Shown: positions 1-8,562, counted from the first letter of the stretch. The stretch: 64,000 nt of DNA from AC-32 sp963717475 (GCA_963717475.1 OY970337.1:1364001-1428000); one strand, 5' to 3'. The notes: a model not told the origin generated them from the sequence alone. A program made the numbers and translations.

Positions 1-130
1 CGCGGCGCGGCTTCACGGTCGGCACGTCGCTGCGGGTCGCGAGCACGCCGACCACGACGATTCCGGCGGCGAGCGCAGCCGCTCCGGCGACGAGCAGAAA
101 AATCCGCGCGCGAGGGCTCATCGCGTCCAT
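1..130 (-). CDS. N-terminal fragment of a membrane-anchored protein
   Basis: The gene runs off the left edge, so only about 43 codons are visible. The start is ATG at 130 or the in-frame ATG at 121. After a short basic head (MSPRAR) there is a strongly hydrophobic stretch of about 20 residues (IFLLVAGAAALAAGIVVVGV), then polar residues ATRSDVPTVKP. That is the shape of a single N-terminal membrane anchor or signal peptide with the rest outside. No family can be named from this piece. It is divergent from the moeZ-like gene, with only 15 bases between the starts. Confidence 0.55.
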   Translation of the reverse strand, partial: MDAMSPRARIFLLVAGAAALAAGIVVVGVLATRSDVPTVKPRR

Positions 131-135
131 ACAAT
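130..135 (+). promoter_or_regulatory. Candidate -10 element of the cysteine cassette
   Basis: TACAAT lies 10 bases before the ATG at 146. Transcription would then start only a few bases upstream of the start codon. No good -35 is visible. Confidence 0.35.
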
Positions 136-145
136 CGAAAGCCTG

Positions 146-1309
146 ATGCCGTCGTACAGAGACCTGCTCAGGAGCGTCAAGGCGGAGATCGAAGAGGCCT
201 CGGCGAAGGGCGCCCAGGCGCTCGTCGACGAGGGTGCTCTGCTCGTGGACGTGCGCGAGCACGACGAGTGGCAGCAGGGTCGGATTCCCGGCGCGATCCA
301 CATCGAGCGCGGCAATCTCGAGTCGCGGATCGAGCAGGCGGCGCCCGACCGCTCACGGACGATCGTCCTCTACTGCGCGGCGGGAAACCGGTCGGCGTTC
401 GCGGCGAAGACCCTCGCCGAGCTCGGCTACGAACGGCCCGTCTCGCTGGAGGGCGGCTACCGCGCATGGCAGGGCGAGAGCCTGCCAACCGACTTGCCGC
501 GCACCCTCGGCCCCGAGCGGCTCGCGCGCTACAGCCGCCACCTGCTGATCCCCGAGGTCGGCGAGGAGGGCCAGTTCCGGCTGCTCGACTCGCGGATCCT
601 CCTGATCGGCGCGGGCGGGCTCGGGTCGCCCGCTGCGCTCTATCTCGCGGCCGCGGGTGTGGGCCGGATCGGGATCGTCGACGCGGACGTGGTCGACGAG
701 ACGAACCTGCAGCGGCAGATCGCGCACTCGACCGATTCGCTCGGCGAGCCCAAGACGGACTCGGCGCGGCGGCGGATCGAGTCGCTCAACCCGGACGTCG
801 AGGTCGTGGCGTTCCGCGAGCGGCTGACCTCCGACAGCGTCGAGCGGATCCTCGAGCCCGGCTGGGACCTGATCGTCGACGGCGCCGACAACTTTCCGAC
901 CCGCTACCTGCTGAACGACGCCTCCGTCTGGCACGACATCCCCGTCGTGCACGGGTCGATCTTCCGCTTCGAGGGCCAGGTCACGGTCTTCAAGCCGCGC
1001 GAGGGGCCGTGCTACCGCTGCCTCTTCCCGCAGCCTCCGCCGCCCGAGCTCGCGCCGAGCTGCGCGGAGGGCGGCGTGCTCGGCGTGCTGCCCGGCGTGA
1101 TCGGCTCGATCCAGGCGACGGAGGCCCTGAAGCTCGCGCTCGGCATCGGCGAGCCGCTCGTCGGGCGGCTGCTGCTCTACGACGCGCTCTCGGGCGAGTT
1201 CTCGGAGATGAAGCTGCGCCGTGACCCGGACTGCCCGGTCTGCGGCGACAACCCGACGATCACGGAGTACATCGACTACGTCGAGTTCTGCGCAGGAGTC
1301 GGCCATTGA
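146..1309 (+). CDS. moeZ: Rhodanese-ThiF fusion, MoeZ/MoeB-like adenylyltransferase-sulfurtransferase
   Basis: 387 residues. Residues ~20-115 are a rhodanese domain with active-site Cys77 in LYCAAGNRS. Residues ~125-370 are a ThiF/MoeB E1-like domain with the nucleotide loop LIGAGGLGS, the DADVVDETNLQRQ stretch, zinc pairs CYRC and CPVC, and a candidate catalytic Cys in APSCAEGG. MoeZ-type proteins adenylate the C-terminal glycine of a sulfur carrier and then thiocarboxylate it. The gene directly downstream, with a 4-base overlap, encodes such a carrier, so CysO is the likely client; MoaD- or ThiS-type clients are also possible. Oddity: the rhodanese is N-terminal, whereas in mycobacterial MoeZ it is C-terminal. 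Confidence 0.9.
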   Translation: MPSYRDLLRSVKAEIEEASAKGAQALVDEGALLVDVREHDEWQQGRIPGAIHIERGNLESRIEQAAPDRSRTIVLYCAAGNRSAFAAKTLAELGYERPVSLEGGYRAWQGESLPTDLPRTLGPERLARYSRHLLIPEVGEEGQFRLLDSRILLIGAGGLGSPAALYLAAAGVGRIGIVDADVVDETNLQRQIAHSTDSLGEPKTDSARRRIESLNPDVEVVAFRERLTSDSVERILEPGWDLIVDGADNFPTRYLLNDASVWHDIPVVHGSIFRFEGQVTVFKPREGPCYRCLFPQPPPPELAPSCAEGGVLGVLPGVIGSIQATEALKLALGIGEPLVGRLLLYDALSGEFSEMKLRRDPDCPVCGDNPTITEYIDYVEFCAGVGH

Positions 1310-1575
1310 GCCGCGTGCGAATCCCACCGACGCTCAGGGGTGAGACCAGGGGCGCGCGCGAGGTCGAGGCGCGCGGCGAGACCGTGCGCGAGCTGCTCGA
1401 CGACCTCATGCGCCGCTTCCCCGCGCTGCGCGGCCAGATCCTGCGCGAGGACGACCTGGCCCCGTTCGTGAACGTCTACGTCGAGGGCGAGGACGTCCGC
1501 ACGAAGGACGGCCTGGAGACGGCTGTCGAGGACGACGCGACCGTCATCCTGCTCCCCGCGATGGCGGGTGGGTAG
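1306..1575 (+). CDS. cysO: CysO-like sulfur carrier protein (MoaD/ThiS family)
   Basis: 89 residues with a ubiquitin-like MoaD/ThiS fold pattern. It contains VRELLDDLMRRFPAL and PFVNVYVEGEDVR, and it ends in Gly-Gly (LLPAMAGG), the tail that is adenylated and thiocarboxylated. The start is TTG at 1306, overlapping the TGA of the upstream gene; a GTG at 1315 is a possible alternative. It lies between an activating E1-like enzyme and cysM-mec, which makes a role as sulfur donor for cysteine synthesis more likely than a role in molybdopterin or thiamin synthesis. Confidence 0.88.
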   Translation: MSRVRIPPTLRGETRGAREVEARGETVRELLDDLMRRFPALRGQILREDDLAPFVNVYVEGEDVRTKDGLETAVEDDATVILLPAMAGG

Positions 1576-2506
1576 CCCGGCCGCTTCGCTGCTCGACCTC
1601 GTCGGCAACACCCCGCTGGTCGAGCTTCCGCGGCTCTCGCCGAAACCGTCGGTCCGGCTCTACGCGAAGCTCGAGGGCCAGAACCCGACGGGCTCGATCA
1701 AGGACCGGGTCGCCCTCGCGATGGTCGAGGCGGCCGAGCGCTCGGGCGAGCTCGAGCCCGGTCAGGAGCTGCTGGAGCCCACGAGCGGCAACACGGGCAT
1801 CTCGCTCGCACTCGTCGCGCGCCTGAAGGGCTACCGCCTCACCTGCGTCATGCCCGAGAACGTGACCGAGGAGCGCCGCCGCCTGCTGCGGCTCTACGGC
1901 GCCGAGATCGTCGAGTCGCCGGGCTCCGAGGGGACGAACGGTGCAGTCCGAACCGCACTCGGGCTGGCCGAGCGCGAGCCGCGCTTCCACATGCTCTTCC
2001 AGTACGAGAACGAGGCCAACCCGAGCGCGCACTACGCGGGCACCGGCGCCGAGATCGCCGCCGCGCTCGACCGCGTCGACGTCCTGGTCGCCGGGCTCGG
2101 TACCGGCGGGACGCTGATGGGCGCAGGCGCACGCCTGCGTGAGGTCTTCCCGGAGATAACGATCGCCGCCGCGGAGCCGCTGCCGGGCGACCCGATCATG
2201 GGCCTGCGCTCGCTCGAGGACGGCTACGTGCCGCCGGTGCTCGACGTCTCGCAGCTCGACCGCAAGGTGCTCGTCTCGAACGCCGACGCGGTCACCGCCC
2301 TGCGCGAGCTGCTGCAGCGCGAGGGCATCTTCGCCGGAGTCTCCTCGGGGGCGGTCGTCCACGTCGCGCGGCGCCTCGCCGAGGAGCTGGACGAGGGCAC
2401 CGTCGTCGCCGTCCTCGCGGACGCCGGCTGGAAGTACCTCTCCGCCGGCTTTTGGCAGGAGGAGGCGCAGGCCGAGGACGAGCTCGAGGCGGTGGTTTGG
2501 TGGTGA
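1568..2506 (+). CDS. cysM: PLP-dependent cysteine synthase, CysM type
   Basis: 312 residues, fold-type II PLP enzyme. The PLP lysine is Lys45 in PTGSIKDR. The substrate loop EPTSGNTG follows at ~70-77, and the phosphate-binding glycine loop GLGTGGTLMG at ~177-186. In mycobacteria CysM joins O-phosphoserine to CysO-thiocarboxylate and releases CysO-cysteine; the neighbourhood argues for that reaction rather than free-sulfide O-acetylserine chemistry. GTG start at 1568 overlaps the cysO stop by 8 bases, so translation is probably coupled. The acidic, Trp-ending tail (EDELEAVVWW) resembles the mobile C-terminus of mycobacterial CysM. Confidence 0.9.
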   Translation: MGSPAASLLDLVGNTPLVELPRLSPKPSVRLYAKLEGQNPTGSIKDRVALAMVEAAERSGELEPGQELLEPTSGNTGISLALVARLKGYRLTCVMPENVTEERRRLLRLYGAEIVESPGSEGTNGAVRTALGLAEREPRFHMLFQYENEANPSAHYAGTGAEIAAALDRVDVLVAGLGTGGTLMGAGARLREVFPEITIAAAEPLPGDPIMGLRSLEDGYVPPVLDVSQLDRKVLVSNADAVTALRELLQREGIFAGVSSGAVVHVARRLAEELDEGTVVAVLADAGWKYLSAGFWQEEAQAEDELEAVVWW

Positions 2507-2877
2507 TCCCGGGAAAGATCCGCGCCGAGCTCCGCCGTCACGCGGAGTCGGAGGCCCCGAACGAGGCGTGCGGCCTGATCGCGTTCAGGAGCGGCGTCGC
2601 GGAGCGCTACATCCCCGGCCGCAACGCGGCCGCGAGCCCATACCGCTTCCAGCTCGAGACCGAGCCCGAGAACTGGTTCCTGGAGGACGAGGGCTACGAG
2701 CTGGCCGTCTTCCACTCGCACCCGACCCCGTCCGCGCGACCGTCGCGCACGGACGTCCAGAACGTCGGCCTCTGGGCCGGTCGTCCCTACCTGATCCTGT
2801 CGCTGGAGACGGACGAGCTCGCCGCCTGGAGAATCGACGGCGGCGAGCCCGAGCCCGTCGAGATCAGGTCGACGTGA
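2503..2877 (+). CDS. mec: Mec-type JAMM metallopeptidase (releases cysteine from CysO)
   Basis: About 124 residues. The JAMM zinc motif is clear: an early Glu in NEACGLIAF, then HSHPTPSARPSRTD. In mycobacteria Mec cleaves the CysO-cysteine bond to free cysteine and recycle the carrier. GTG at 2500 and GTG at 2503 are equivalent choices, and both overlap the cysM stop. An upstream in-frame start at 2452 would add only low-complexity Gly/Arg residues and is unlikely. The 3' end overlaps the convergent cupredoxin gene by 14 bases. Confidence 0.88.
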   Translation: MIPGKIRAELRRHAESEAPNEACGLIAFRSGVAERYIPGRNAAASPYRFQLETEPENWFLEDEGYELAVFHSHPTPSARPSRTDVQNVGLWAGRPYLILSLETDELAAWRIDGGEPEPVEIRST

Positions 2878-3229
2878 AGACGCCCTTCATGCCGGCCGCA
2901 GCGTGGCCCGGCACGGTGCACTTGTAGGGGTGCTTGCCCTTCTTGAGCGTGACAGTCAGCGTCGCAGTCTGGTTGTGGCCGAGCAGCTTCGTCTTCTTGC
3001 CCGCGATCCAGAAGTCGTGCTTCAGCCGGCCCACGTTCTTGACCTTGAAGATCGTCTTGCCGTGGGGCGCCTTCTTCTTGTCCAGCACGAACTTCAACGT
3101 GTCCCTCGCCTGAACGTGAACGGTCGCGGCCGTCGTGCGAGCCGTGTTGGCGCCCGCGAACGGCGCGATCACGACGAAGGCAGCGGCAGCAATGGCGGTC
3201 GCGGCGAGTGCGAACAGCGTGCGCTTCAT
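2864..3229 (-). CDS. Secreted cupredoxin (plastocyanin-like blue copper protein)
   Basis: 121 residues from the ATG at 3229, which has GGAG about 7 bases upstream. An ATG at 3241 would place the ribosome site inside the gene. A signal peptide (KRTLFALAATAIAAAAF) is followed by a small beta-sandwich. All type 1 copper ligands are visible: His in LKHDFW, then Cys, His and Met in YKCTVPGHAAAGMKG. The protein is therefore expected outside the membrane as an electron carrier or copper binder. Its redox partner is not encoded next to it. Confidence 0.85.
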   Translation of the reverse strand: MKRTLFALAATAIAAAAFVVIAPFAGANTARTTAATVHVQARDTLKFVLDKKKAPHGKTIFKVKNVGRLKHDFWIAGKKTKLLGHNQTATLTVTLKKGKHPYKCTVPGHAAAGMKGVFTST

Positions 3230-3264
3230 AGATCTCCTCACAGGTTGTTGACCCCGTCTGCCGA

Positions 3265-4569
3265 TCAGGATACCTCCTTCAACTGCTCCTCTCCGCCCCC
3301 GTGCGGGACGAGCTCGATCTCGAGCCGCTCGATCCGCGAGCCCTCCACTTCGAGCACCGTGAAACGGGTTCCGTCCCAGCCGACCTCGTCGCCGGGCTCG
3401 GGCGCGCGGCCGATCAGGCCGAAGACGAAGCCGCCGACCGTGTGGTAGTCCTCGATCGGGATCTGCCGCTCGAACTGCTCGTTGAAGTCGTCGATCGGGA
3501 ACGTGCCGTCGATCCTCATCTTCCCGTTGGGCAGGCGCTCGACGGACTCGTCAGGTAGGTCGAACTCGTCCTCGATCTCGCCGACGATCTCTTCGAGCAG
3601 GTCCTCGAGGGTGACGATCCCCTCGAGGTCGCCGTACTCGTCGACCACGATCGCCATGTGCTGGTTCGTCCGCCTGAACTCGGCGAGCAGCGCGGCCAGA
3701 TCCTTCGTCTCCGGGACGATGTGCGCCGGGCGGACGAGCTCCTCGACCTGCACTCCGGCTATGCCCCGGTCGGTCAAAGCCGAGATCAGGTCGCGCACGT
3801 GCAGGATGCCGACCACCTGGTCGAGCGACTCGCGGTAGACCGGGTAGCGCGTGTAGGGCGACTCGATCATCGCCGCGAGCGCTTCTTCCGGCGGGAGCTC
3901 GACCGAGAGCGCGACCACCTCCGGCCGCGGCACCATCACAGTCGAGACCTCCTTGTCGGCGAAGTCGAAGACCTTGTAGAGCATCTCCTGCTCCTGCTGC
4001 TCGATCTCGCCGTGCCTGGTGGAGCGGTCGAGCACCATCTTCAGCTCGGCCTCGGAGAGGACGTCGTCCTCGTCGCCCGGCGGCTCGAGCCCGAGCATAC
4101 GCAGGACGAGCTCGCTCGATCGCTGGAGGACCCAGATCAGCGGCTTGAGCGCGATGAAGAAGCCGCGCACCGGCGCCGACACCGCGAGCGCGGTCGTCTC
4201 CGAGTGGCGTAGCGCGACCCCCTTCGGCACGAGCTCGCCGATCACGACGTGCAGGAAGGTGATGATCAGGAAGGCGAGCGCGAGCGCGATCACCGAGGCG
4301 AGGATCGGGTCGAAGACCTTCGCGAGCGCCTGCTCGCCGAGGGCGCCGATTGCCAGGCTCGTCGCCGTGACGCCGAGCTGCATCGCGGCGATGAAACGGG
4401 GCGGGTCGGCGACGATCTGCAGCACCGCGCGGGCGCGGCGGTTGCCCTGCTCCTCGAGCTCGCGGATGCGCGTGCGGCGGGCGGTGACGAGCCCGTACTC
4501 GGCCGCGACGAAGAACGCGTTCAGCAGAATCAGAACCGCGACGGCGAGGAGTTCTACGAAAAGGGTCAC
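3265..4569 (-). CDS. CNNM-domain/CBS/CorC_HlyC transporter-associated membrane protein
   Basis: 434 residues. An N-terminal DUF21/CNNM membrane domain (LLAVAVLILLNAFFVAAEYG onward, about four hydrophobic segments to residue ~150) is followed by a linker and a CBS pair (~200-330, including YPVYRESLDQVVGILHVRDL and VVDEYGDLEGIVTLEDLLEE). A C-terminal CorC_HlyC domain spans ~345-425 (DYHTVGGFVFGLIGRAPEPG). The family is often named hemolysin but is linked to Mg2+ or Co2+ homeostasis. Length and order are normal. It stands apart from its neighbours and is probably transcribed alone. Confidence 0.88.
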   Translation of the reverse strand: MTLFVELLAVAVLILLNAFFVAAEYGLVTARRTRIRELEEQGNRRARAVLQIVADPPRFIAAMQLGVTATSLAIGALGEQALAKVFDPILASVIALALAFLIITFLHVVIGELVPKGVALRHSETTALAVSAPVRGFFIALKPLIWVLQRSSELVLRMLGLEPPGDEDDVLSEAELKMVLDRSTRHGEIEQQEQEMLYKVFDFADKEVSTVMVPRPEVVALSVELPPEEALAAMIESPYTRYPVYRESLDQVVGILHVRDLISALTDRGIAGVQVEELVRPAHIVPETKDLAALLAEFRRTNQHMAIVVDEYGDLEGIVTLEDLLEEIVGEIEDEFDLPDESVERLPNGKMRIDGTFPIDDFNEQFERQIPIEDYHTVGGFVFGLIGRAPEPGDEVGWDGTRFTVLEVEGSRIERLEIELVPHGGGEEQLKEVS

Positions 4570-4587
4570 GCCCCGCTCTCCGGGGCG

Positions 4588-4611
4588 CGACGACTTGGCG
4601 GAAAGTCGTCG
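4588..4611 (-). terminator. Hairpin between two minus-strand genes
   Basis: Perfect 9-bp arms CGACGACTT and AAGTCGTCG enclose a 6-base loop. It lies upstream of the MBL gene's stop side and just before the CNNM gene's start. There is no T-tract, so it could be a leader hairpin rather than a terminator. Confidence 0.3.
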
Positions 4612-4622
4612 TCCAACAGGCT

Positions 4623-5552
4623 CTACAAATCAGTATAGGCGAGCCTTCCGCCGTCGCCGGAGCGCGCGGCCCGGCCCTCATGAACAAGCCGTTCCAGGTG
4701 CGCGAGCGTCTCCGCGAGGGCGAAACGGCGGCCGCTCGCGTCGAGGCTCTCGCCGAACAGCGCCACGGACACCTCATAGCCCGTGCGCGGCTCGGAGCCG
4801 AGCGCTGCAGACGCCTCGTCGAGCCGGCGGTGGTGGTGCTCGATGATCTCGCCGGCGCGCCCGGCCGGATCCTCGATCGGCTCGCCGTGGCCGGGAAGCG
4901 CCAGGCGCGGAGCGAGCTCGATCGTCCGCTTCAGCGACGAGAGGTAGTCGCCGAGCGGGTCGGGGCGCGAGTCCGGGTAGAGCCCAACGGTCGGCGTGAT
5001 CGCGCCGAGGAGGTGGTCCCCGGCGACGAGGACGCCGTCGCGCAAGAGGCAGAGGTGGCCGTCGGCGTGGCCGGGAAGCTCGAGCACCTGCCAGCCGTCG
5101 ACCTCGTCGCCCTCGGCGATTCGCTCGGGGTCGCGCGCAAAGCGGATGAACGGGCCGAACGCCGTCGCCTCGTCCCTGAGCTCGGCCGCGACCTCGTCGG
5201 GGAGCCCGTTCAGCTGCAGGTAGTCCGCGAGCCGCTCCGACCAGTCGTCGCTCCCCCAGACGCGCTCGCACTGCTCGTAGTCGGTTGCTCCCTGCAGGAC
5301 CTGCGCCCCCGTCAGCCGCTGAACGTCCTCGCCGCCGCCCGCGTGGTCCGGGTGGAAGTGCGTCAAGAAGATCCTCCTGACGTCGACCTCGCGCAGGACA
5401 GGCGCCCAGCGCTCGTCCGCGTCGGGCAGCCCTAGCCCGGTGTCGACGAGCGTCCAGCCGTCGCCGCCCGGAAGCAGGTAGCAGTGAACGTGCCGGATCC
5501 CGAGCGGCAGCGGAAACGTGAGGCGCCTGATACCGCCGGGAAGCTCGTCCAT
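4623..5552 (-). CDS. MBL-fold metallo-hydrolase
   Basis: 309 residues. The metal motif HFHPDHAGG at ~82-90 is the HxHxDH signature. Later metal ligands are the His in LPGHADGHLCLL, the Asp in VAGDHLLG and the His in LPGHGEPIED. The C-terminal ~70 residues look like the helical, winged-helix-like end seen in glyoxalase II/LACTB2-type proteins. Substrate unknown; thioesters or nucleic-acid-like substrates are both possible in this family. Its ATG at 5552 shares a base with the stop of the upstream methyltransferase (TAATG), so the two are translationally coupled. Confidence 0.85.
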   Translation of the reverse strand: MDELPGGIRRLTFPLPLGIRHVHCYLLPGGDGWTLVDTGLGLPDADERWAPVLREVDVRRIFLTHFHPDHAGGGEDVQRLTGAQVLQGATDYEQCERVWGSDDWSERLADYLQLNGLPDEVAAELRDEATAFGPFIRFARDPERIAEGDEVDGWQVLELPGHADGHLCLLRDGVLVAGDHLLGAITPTVGLYPDSRPDPLGDYLSSLKRTIELAPRLALPGHGEPIEDPAGRAGEIIEHHHRRLDEASAALGSEPRTGYEVSVALFGESLDASGRRFALAETLAHLERLVHEGRAARSGDGGRLAYTDL

Positions 5553-6277
5553 TACGCCTTCTCGAGGACGGCGACGTAGGTGTCGTCGGAGTCGATCGTC
5601 CGCGTGAGCTTCCAGCCGGTGCCTTCGACCAGCCCCTCGAGCTCGGGGCGCGAGACCATCAGGTAGTCGAACCACGGCGTGGCGGCGAGCCCGTGCCGGA
5701 TCCGAAGCCGGATCTGCCCGCTCATCCGCCCGCGACGCCGGTTCCGCTCCTGGTAGGACAGGTGGGCCGGGTCGTCCGTCGCATAGATGTCGCGGGTCTC
5801 GGCGAGGATCCGCCCCCGCTCACTCGTCAACCCATGGAACCGGCGGAGGAGCCGCTTCGCTTTTGCGCGGCTCCCGAAGAGGCCGAAGTTGTTCCCGAGC
5901 AGCACGATCGTGTCGAAGCGTCCGAGAGACTCGTCCACGTCCTCTATCGCGCAGACCCGCGCGGCCTGGACGCCGCGCCGGCGGCAGACCTCCACGGCGC
6001 CGGGCGAGACGTCGATCGAGACGACGTCGTGGCCACGCGCCTGCAGGTGCAGCGCCACGCGACCGCCTCCCGCGCCGACGTCGAGGACGCGGCCGCGCAC
6101 GAGCCGCATCGCCCGCCGGTGATGCGCCGGCCAGCGGCGAAACGGGCTCAGGTACAGGAGCGGCGTCGCGCTGGCGTCGATGAACCCGTCGTCGCGCTCG
6201 ACGATCTCGACGACCCCTCGTCCTTCGAACGCCTCGAGCAGCATCCGCCCGAAGGCGTCCTCGCGGTCCCCGAGCAT
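5552..6277 (-). CDS. Class I SAM-dependent methyltransferase
   Basis: 241 residues with the SAM loop VLDVGAGGGR at ~65-74 and an acidic residue after strand 2 (VVSIDVSPGAVEV). The motif IV region is DTIVLLGNNFGLFG. The N-terminal ~60 residues, containing WPAHHRRAM, probably form a lid. Substrate unknown. It is coupled to the MBL hydrolase downstream. The start at ATG 6277 has CATAGT 9 bases upstream on the minus strand, a possible -10 for a nearly leaderless mRNA, back to back with the radical SAM promoter. Confidence 0.82.
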   Translation of the reverse strand: MLGDREDAFGRMLLEAFEGRGVVEIVERDDGFIDASATPLLYLSPFRRWPAHHRRAMRLVRGRVLDVGAGGGRVALHLQARGHDVVSIDVSPGAVEVCRRRGVQAARVCAIEDVDESLGRFDTIVLLGNNFGLFGSRAKAKRLLRRFHGLTSERGRILAETRDIYATDDPAHLSYQERNRRRGRMSGQIRLRIRHGLAATPWFDYLMVSRPELEGLVEGTGWKLTRTIDSDDTYVAVLEKA

Positions 6278-6317
6278 CGCCCCGAGACTATGGGAGCGGT
6301 GACGCGAACGTACGTTC

Positions 6318-6323
6318 TATACT
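6318..6323 (+). promoter_or_regulatory. Candidate -10 for a leaderless radical SAM mRNA
   Basis: TATACT ends 6 bases before the ATG at 6330. Normal -10 spacing would place the transcript start at the A of the ATG. No Shine-Dalgarno sequence is present. Confidence 0.5.
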
Positions 6324-6329
6324 TCCGGG

Positions 6330-7232
6330 ATGCGCGCCGAGTACCGCGAGGAGCCCTGCAAGGTCGCGCTCAACCGGGTCAAGGGCATGATGTTCGACTG
6401 GTCGCTCAACCCGTACATGGGCTGCGTCCACCGCTGCACGTTCTGTTACGTCCGCGCCTTCGAGCTACGTGCGGACCGCCCGTTCGACGACCGCTACGGG
6501 AGCTCGATCCGGGTCAAGACGAACGTGGTCGAGGTGCTGCGGCGCGAGCTGGCGAAGGCGAGCTGGGAGCGCGAGACCGTCGCGATCGGCGCCGCGACCG
6601 ATCCCTACCAGCCCGCCGAGGGGCGCTACCGGCTGACGCGCGGCTGCCTCGAGGCGCTCGGCGAGGCGGCTAACCCGTTCTCGATCATTACGCGCGGTCC
6701 GCTGATCATCCGGGACGTCGACGTGCTCGCCGACGCCGCACGCCGCGCTTCGGTCTCGGTCACGTTCTCGATCCCGACCCTCGACGAGGAGGTGTGGCGA
6801 CGCACCGAGCCCGGCACGGCGCATCCTCGCCAGCGGTTGCGCGCGCTGAAGACGCTGGTCGACGCCGGGATCAAGGCGAGCGTAGGGATGGCGCCGATAC
6901 TTCCGGGGATCTCGGACCGGCCCGAGCAGCTCGAGGAGGTCGTCCGCGCCGCGCGCGAGGCCGGCGCCTGCGGGATCTGGTCGAACCTGCTCTTCCTGCG
7001 GCCCGGGACGCGCGAGCACTTCCTCGAGGCGGTCGCCCGCGACTACCCGGCGCAGCTCGACCACTACGAGCGGCTCTACGCGCGCCGCGCCTACCTCGGG
7101 GCCGACAGGACGAAGCCGGTCCGGACGCAGGTCTCCGGGCTCGCGCGCAAGCACGGGGTCCGCGACCGCCGCAGCACCCGGCTCGAGCCCGAGCCGCCGG
7201 TGATCGCGGAGCAGCTGGCCCTGGCGCTCTAG
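6330..7232 (+). CDS. Rv2578c-family (SplB-like) radical SAM protein
   Basis: 300 residues. The iron-sulfur motif is CVHRCTFC (C-x3-C-x2-C) at ~32-39, followed by YVRAFELRADRPFDD. GAATDPYQPAE and the TRGCLEAL segment are typical of the Rv2578c/SplB-like group. Some mycobacterial homologues carry an intein; none is present here. The reaction is unknown; members are usually annotated as DNA-repair photolyase-like, but that is weakly supported. Its stop shares CTAG with the convergent aminotransferase gene. Confidence 0.85.
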   Translation: MRAEYREEPCKVALNRVKGMMFDWSLNPYMGCVHRCTFCYVRAFELRADRPFDDRYGSSIRVKTNVVEVLRRELAKASWERETVAIGAATDPYQPAEGRYRLTRGCLEALGEAANPFSIITRGPLIIRDVDVLADAARRASVSVTFSIPTLDEEVWRRTEPGTAHPRQRLRALKTLVDAGIKASVGMAPILPGISDRPEQLEEVVRAAREAGACGIWSNLLFLRPGTREHFLEAVARDYPAQLDHYERLYARRAYLGADRTKPVRTQVSGLARKHGVRDRRSTRLEPEPPVIAEQLALAL

Positions 7233-8491
7233 GCCGCGAGGGCGGCGTCGAGGATCGCGAGCCCGCGCTCGAGCTCTTCGTCGGTCGCCGTGAGCGGCGG
7301 CAGCAAGCGGATCACGTTTCCGTAGAGGCCGCAGGAGAGGAGAAGCAGGCCCTGCTCTCGGGCCGCAACGGTCACACGCTTCGCCTCGTCGCCCGACTTC
7401 GCCTCGAGCTCCAAGGCGAGCATCGAGCCGAGCCCGCGCACCTCGCCGACGGTCGCGTGCCGCGCCGCCAGCTCGTCCAGACGCGCACGCACCACCCGGC
7501 CGATCTCCTCGGCCCGCTCGCGATAGGACGGCTCGGCGAGCGCATCGAGGACCGCGCAGGCGGCGGCACACGAGACCGGGTTCCCGCCGAAGGTCCCGCC
7601 GAGCCCTCCCGGCTGCGGCGCGTCCATCAGCTCGGCCTTTCCGGTGACCGCCGCCAGCGGCAGGCCGCCGCCGAGCGTCTTGCCCGAGACCAGCAGGTCC
7701 GGCTCGACCCCGAGGTGCGAGATCGCCCAGACCGGGCCGGTCCGCCCGCAGCCGGACTGCACCTCGTCGGCCACGTACAGGATCCCGTGCCGGTCGCAGA
7801 GCTCTCGCAGCGCGCTCACGAACTCGGCAGGCATCGGGATGAAGCCGCCCTCGCCCTGCACGGTCTCGAGGACGAGGCAGGCGACAGACTCGGGAGCGAC
7901 GTCCTGCTTGAGCAGCAGCTCGACGCCCGCGATCGCGTCCTCCGTCGAGACGCCGCGGTACGGATATGGAGCCGGCGCGCGGTAGACCTCCGGCGCGAGC
8001 GGCCCGAAGCCCTGCTTGTAGACGAGCTTCGCCGTCATGGCCATCGTCAGGTTCGTGCGGCCGTGGAACGCGCGGTCGAAGACGATCACCCCGGGGCGGC
8101 CGGTGGCGGCGCGTGCGATCTTGACCGCGTTCTCGACCGCCTCCGCGCCGGAGTTGACGAGCAGCGTCTTCGTCTCGCTGTCGCCGGGCCAGAGCTCGTC
8201 CAGCCGCCGACAGACCTCGACGTACGGCTCGTACATCCCGACCATGAAGCACTGGTGCAGGTAGCGGTCGACCTGCTCGTGCACCGCGCGGACGACGGTC
8301 TCGGGGTTGTGCCCGAGGTTCTGGCAGGCGATCCCGCCCGCGAAGTCGAGAAACTCGTGCCCGTCCGCGTCCCAGACGCTTGCGCCCTCGGCCCGCGCGA
8401 CCACGAAGTCGGTTGTCGCCACGCCGCGCGGGACGAAGCGCTCGCGGGCGTCCCGCACCGTCTCGACGTCGTGCAGCTCCCGAGTCTCCAT
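7229..8491 (-). CDS. gabT: Class III PLP aminotransferase, 4-aminobutyrate aminotransferase-like
   Basis: 420 residues, normal for the family. Visible features: VNSGAEAVENAVKIARAATG for the PLP phosphate, DEVQSGCGRTG around the PLP-ring aspartate, and the Schiff-base lysine in LLVSGKTLGGGLP at ~265. GTFGGNPVSCAAA is a conserved dimer-interface motif. This pattern fits 4-aminobutyrate or 5-aminovalerate aminotransferase, but other omega-aminotransferases look similar. No succinate-semialdehyde dehydrogenase lies beside it. TAGGCT 7 bases before the ATG could be the -10. Confidence 0.8.
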   Translation of the reverse strand: METRELHDVETVRDARERFVPRGVATTDFVVARAEGASVWDADGHEFLDFAGGIACQNLGHNPETVVRAVHEQVDRYLHQCFMVGMYEPYVEVCRRLDELWPGDSETKTLLVNSGAEAVENAVKIARAATGRPGVIVFDRAFHGRTNLTMAMTAKLVYKQGFGPLAPEVYRAPAPYPYRGVSTEDAIAGVELLLKQDVAPESVACLVLETVQGEGGFIPMPAEFVSALRELCDRHGILYVADEVQSGCGRTGPVWAISHLGVEPDLLVSGKTLGGGLPLAAVTGKAELMDAPQPGGLGGTFGGNPVSCAAACAVLDALAEPSYRERAEEIGRVVRARLDELAARHATVGEVRGLGSMLALELEAKSGDEAKRVTVAAREQGLLLLSCGLYGNVIRLLPPLTATDEELERGLAILDAALAA

Positions 8492-8548
8492 CGGCTGAAG
8501 CCTACTCCCCGATCGGCGCCCGTCCTAGGCGCTTTCCGGTGTGGGCCG

Positions 8549-8554
8549 TACAAT
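8549..8554 (+). promoter_or_regulatory. Candidate -10 of the two-component operon
   Basis: TACAAT ends 8 bases before the GTG at 8563. The predicted transcript start falls on or next to the start codon. Confidence 0.45.
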
Positions 8555-8562
8555 CCGCGCAC

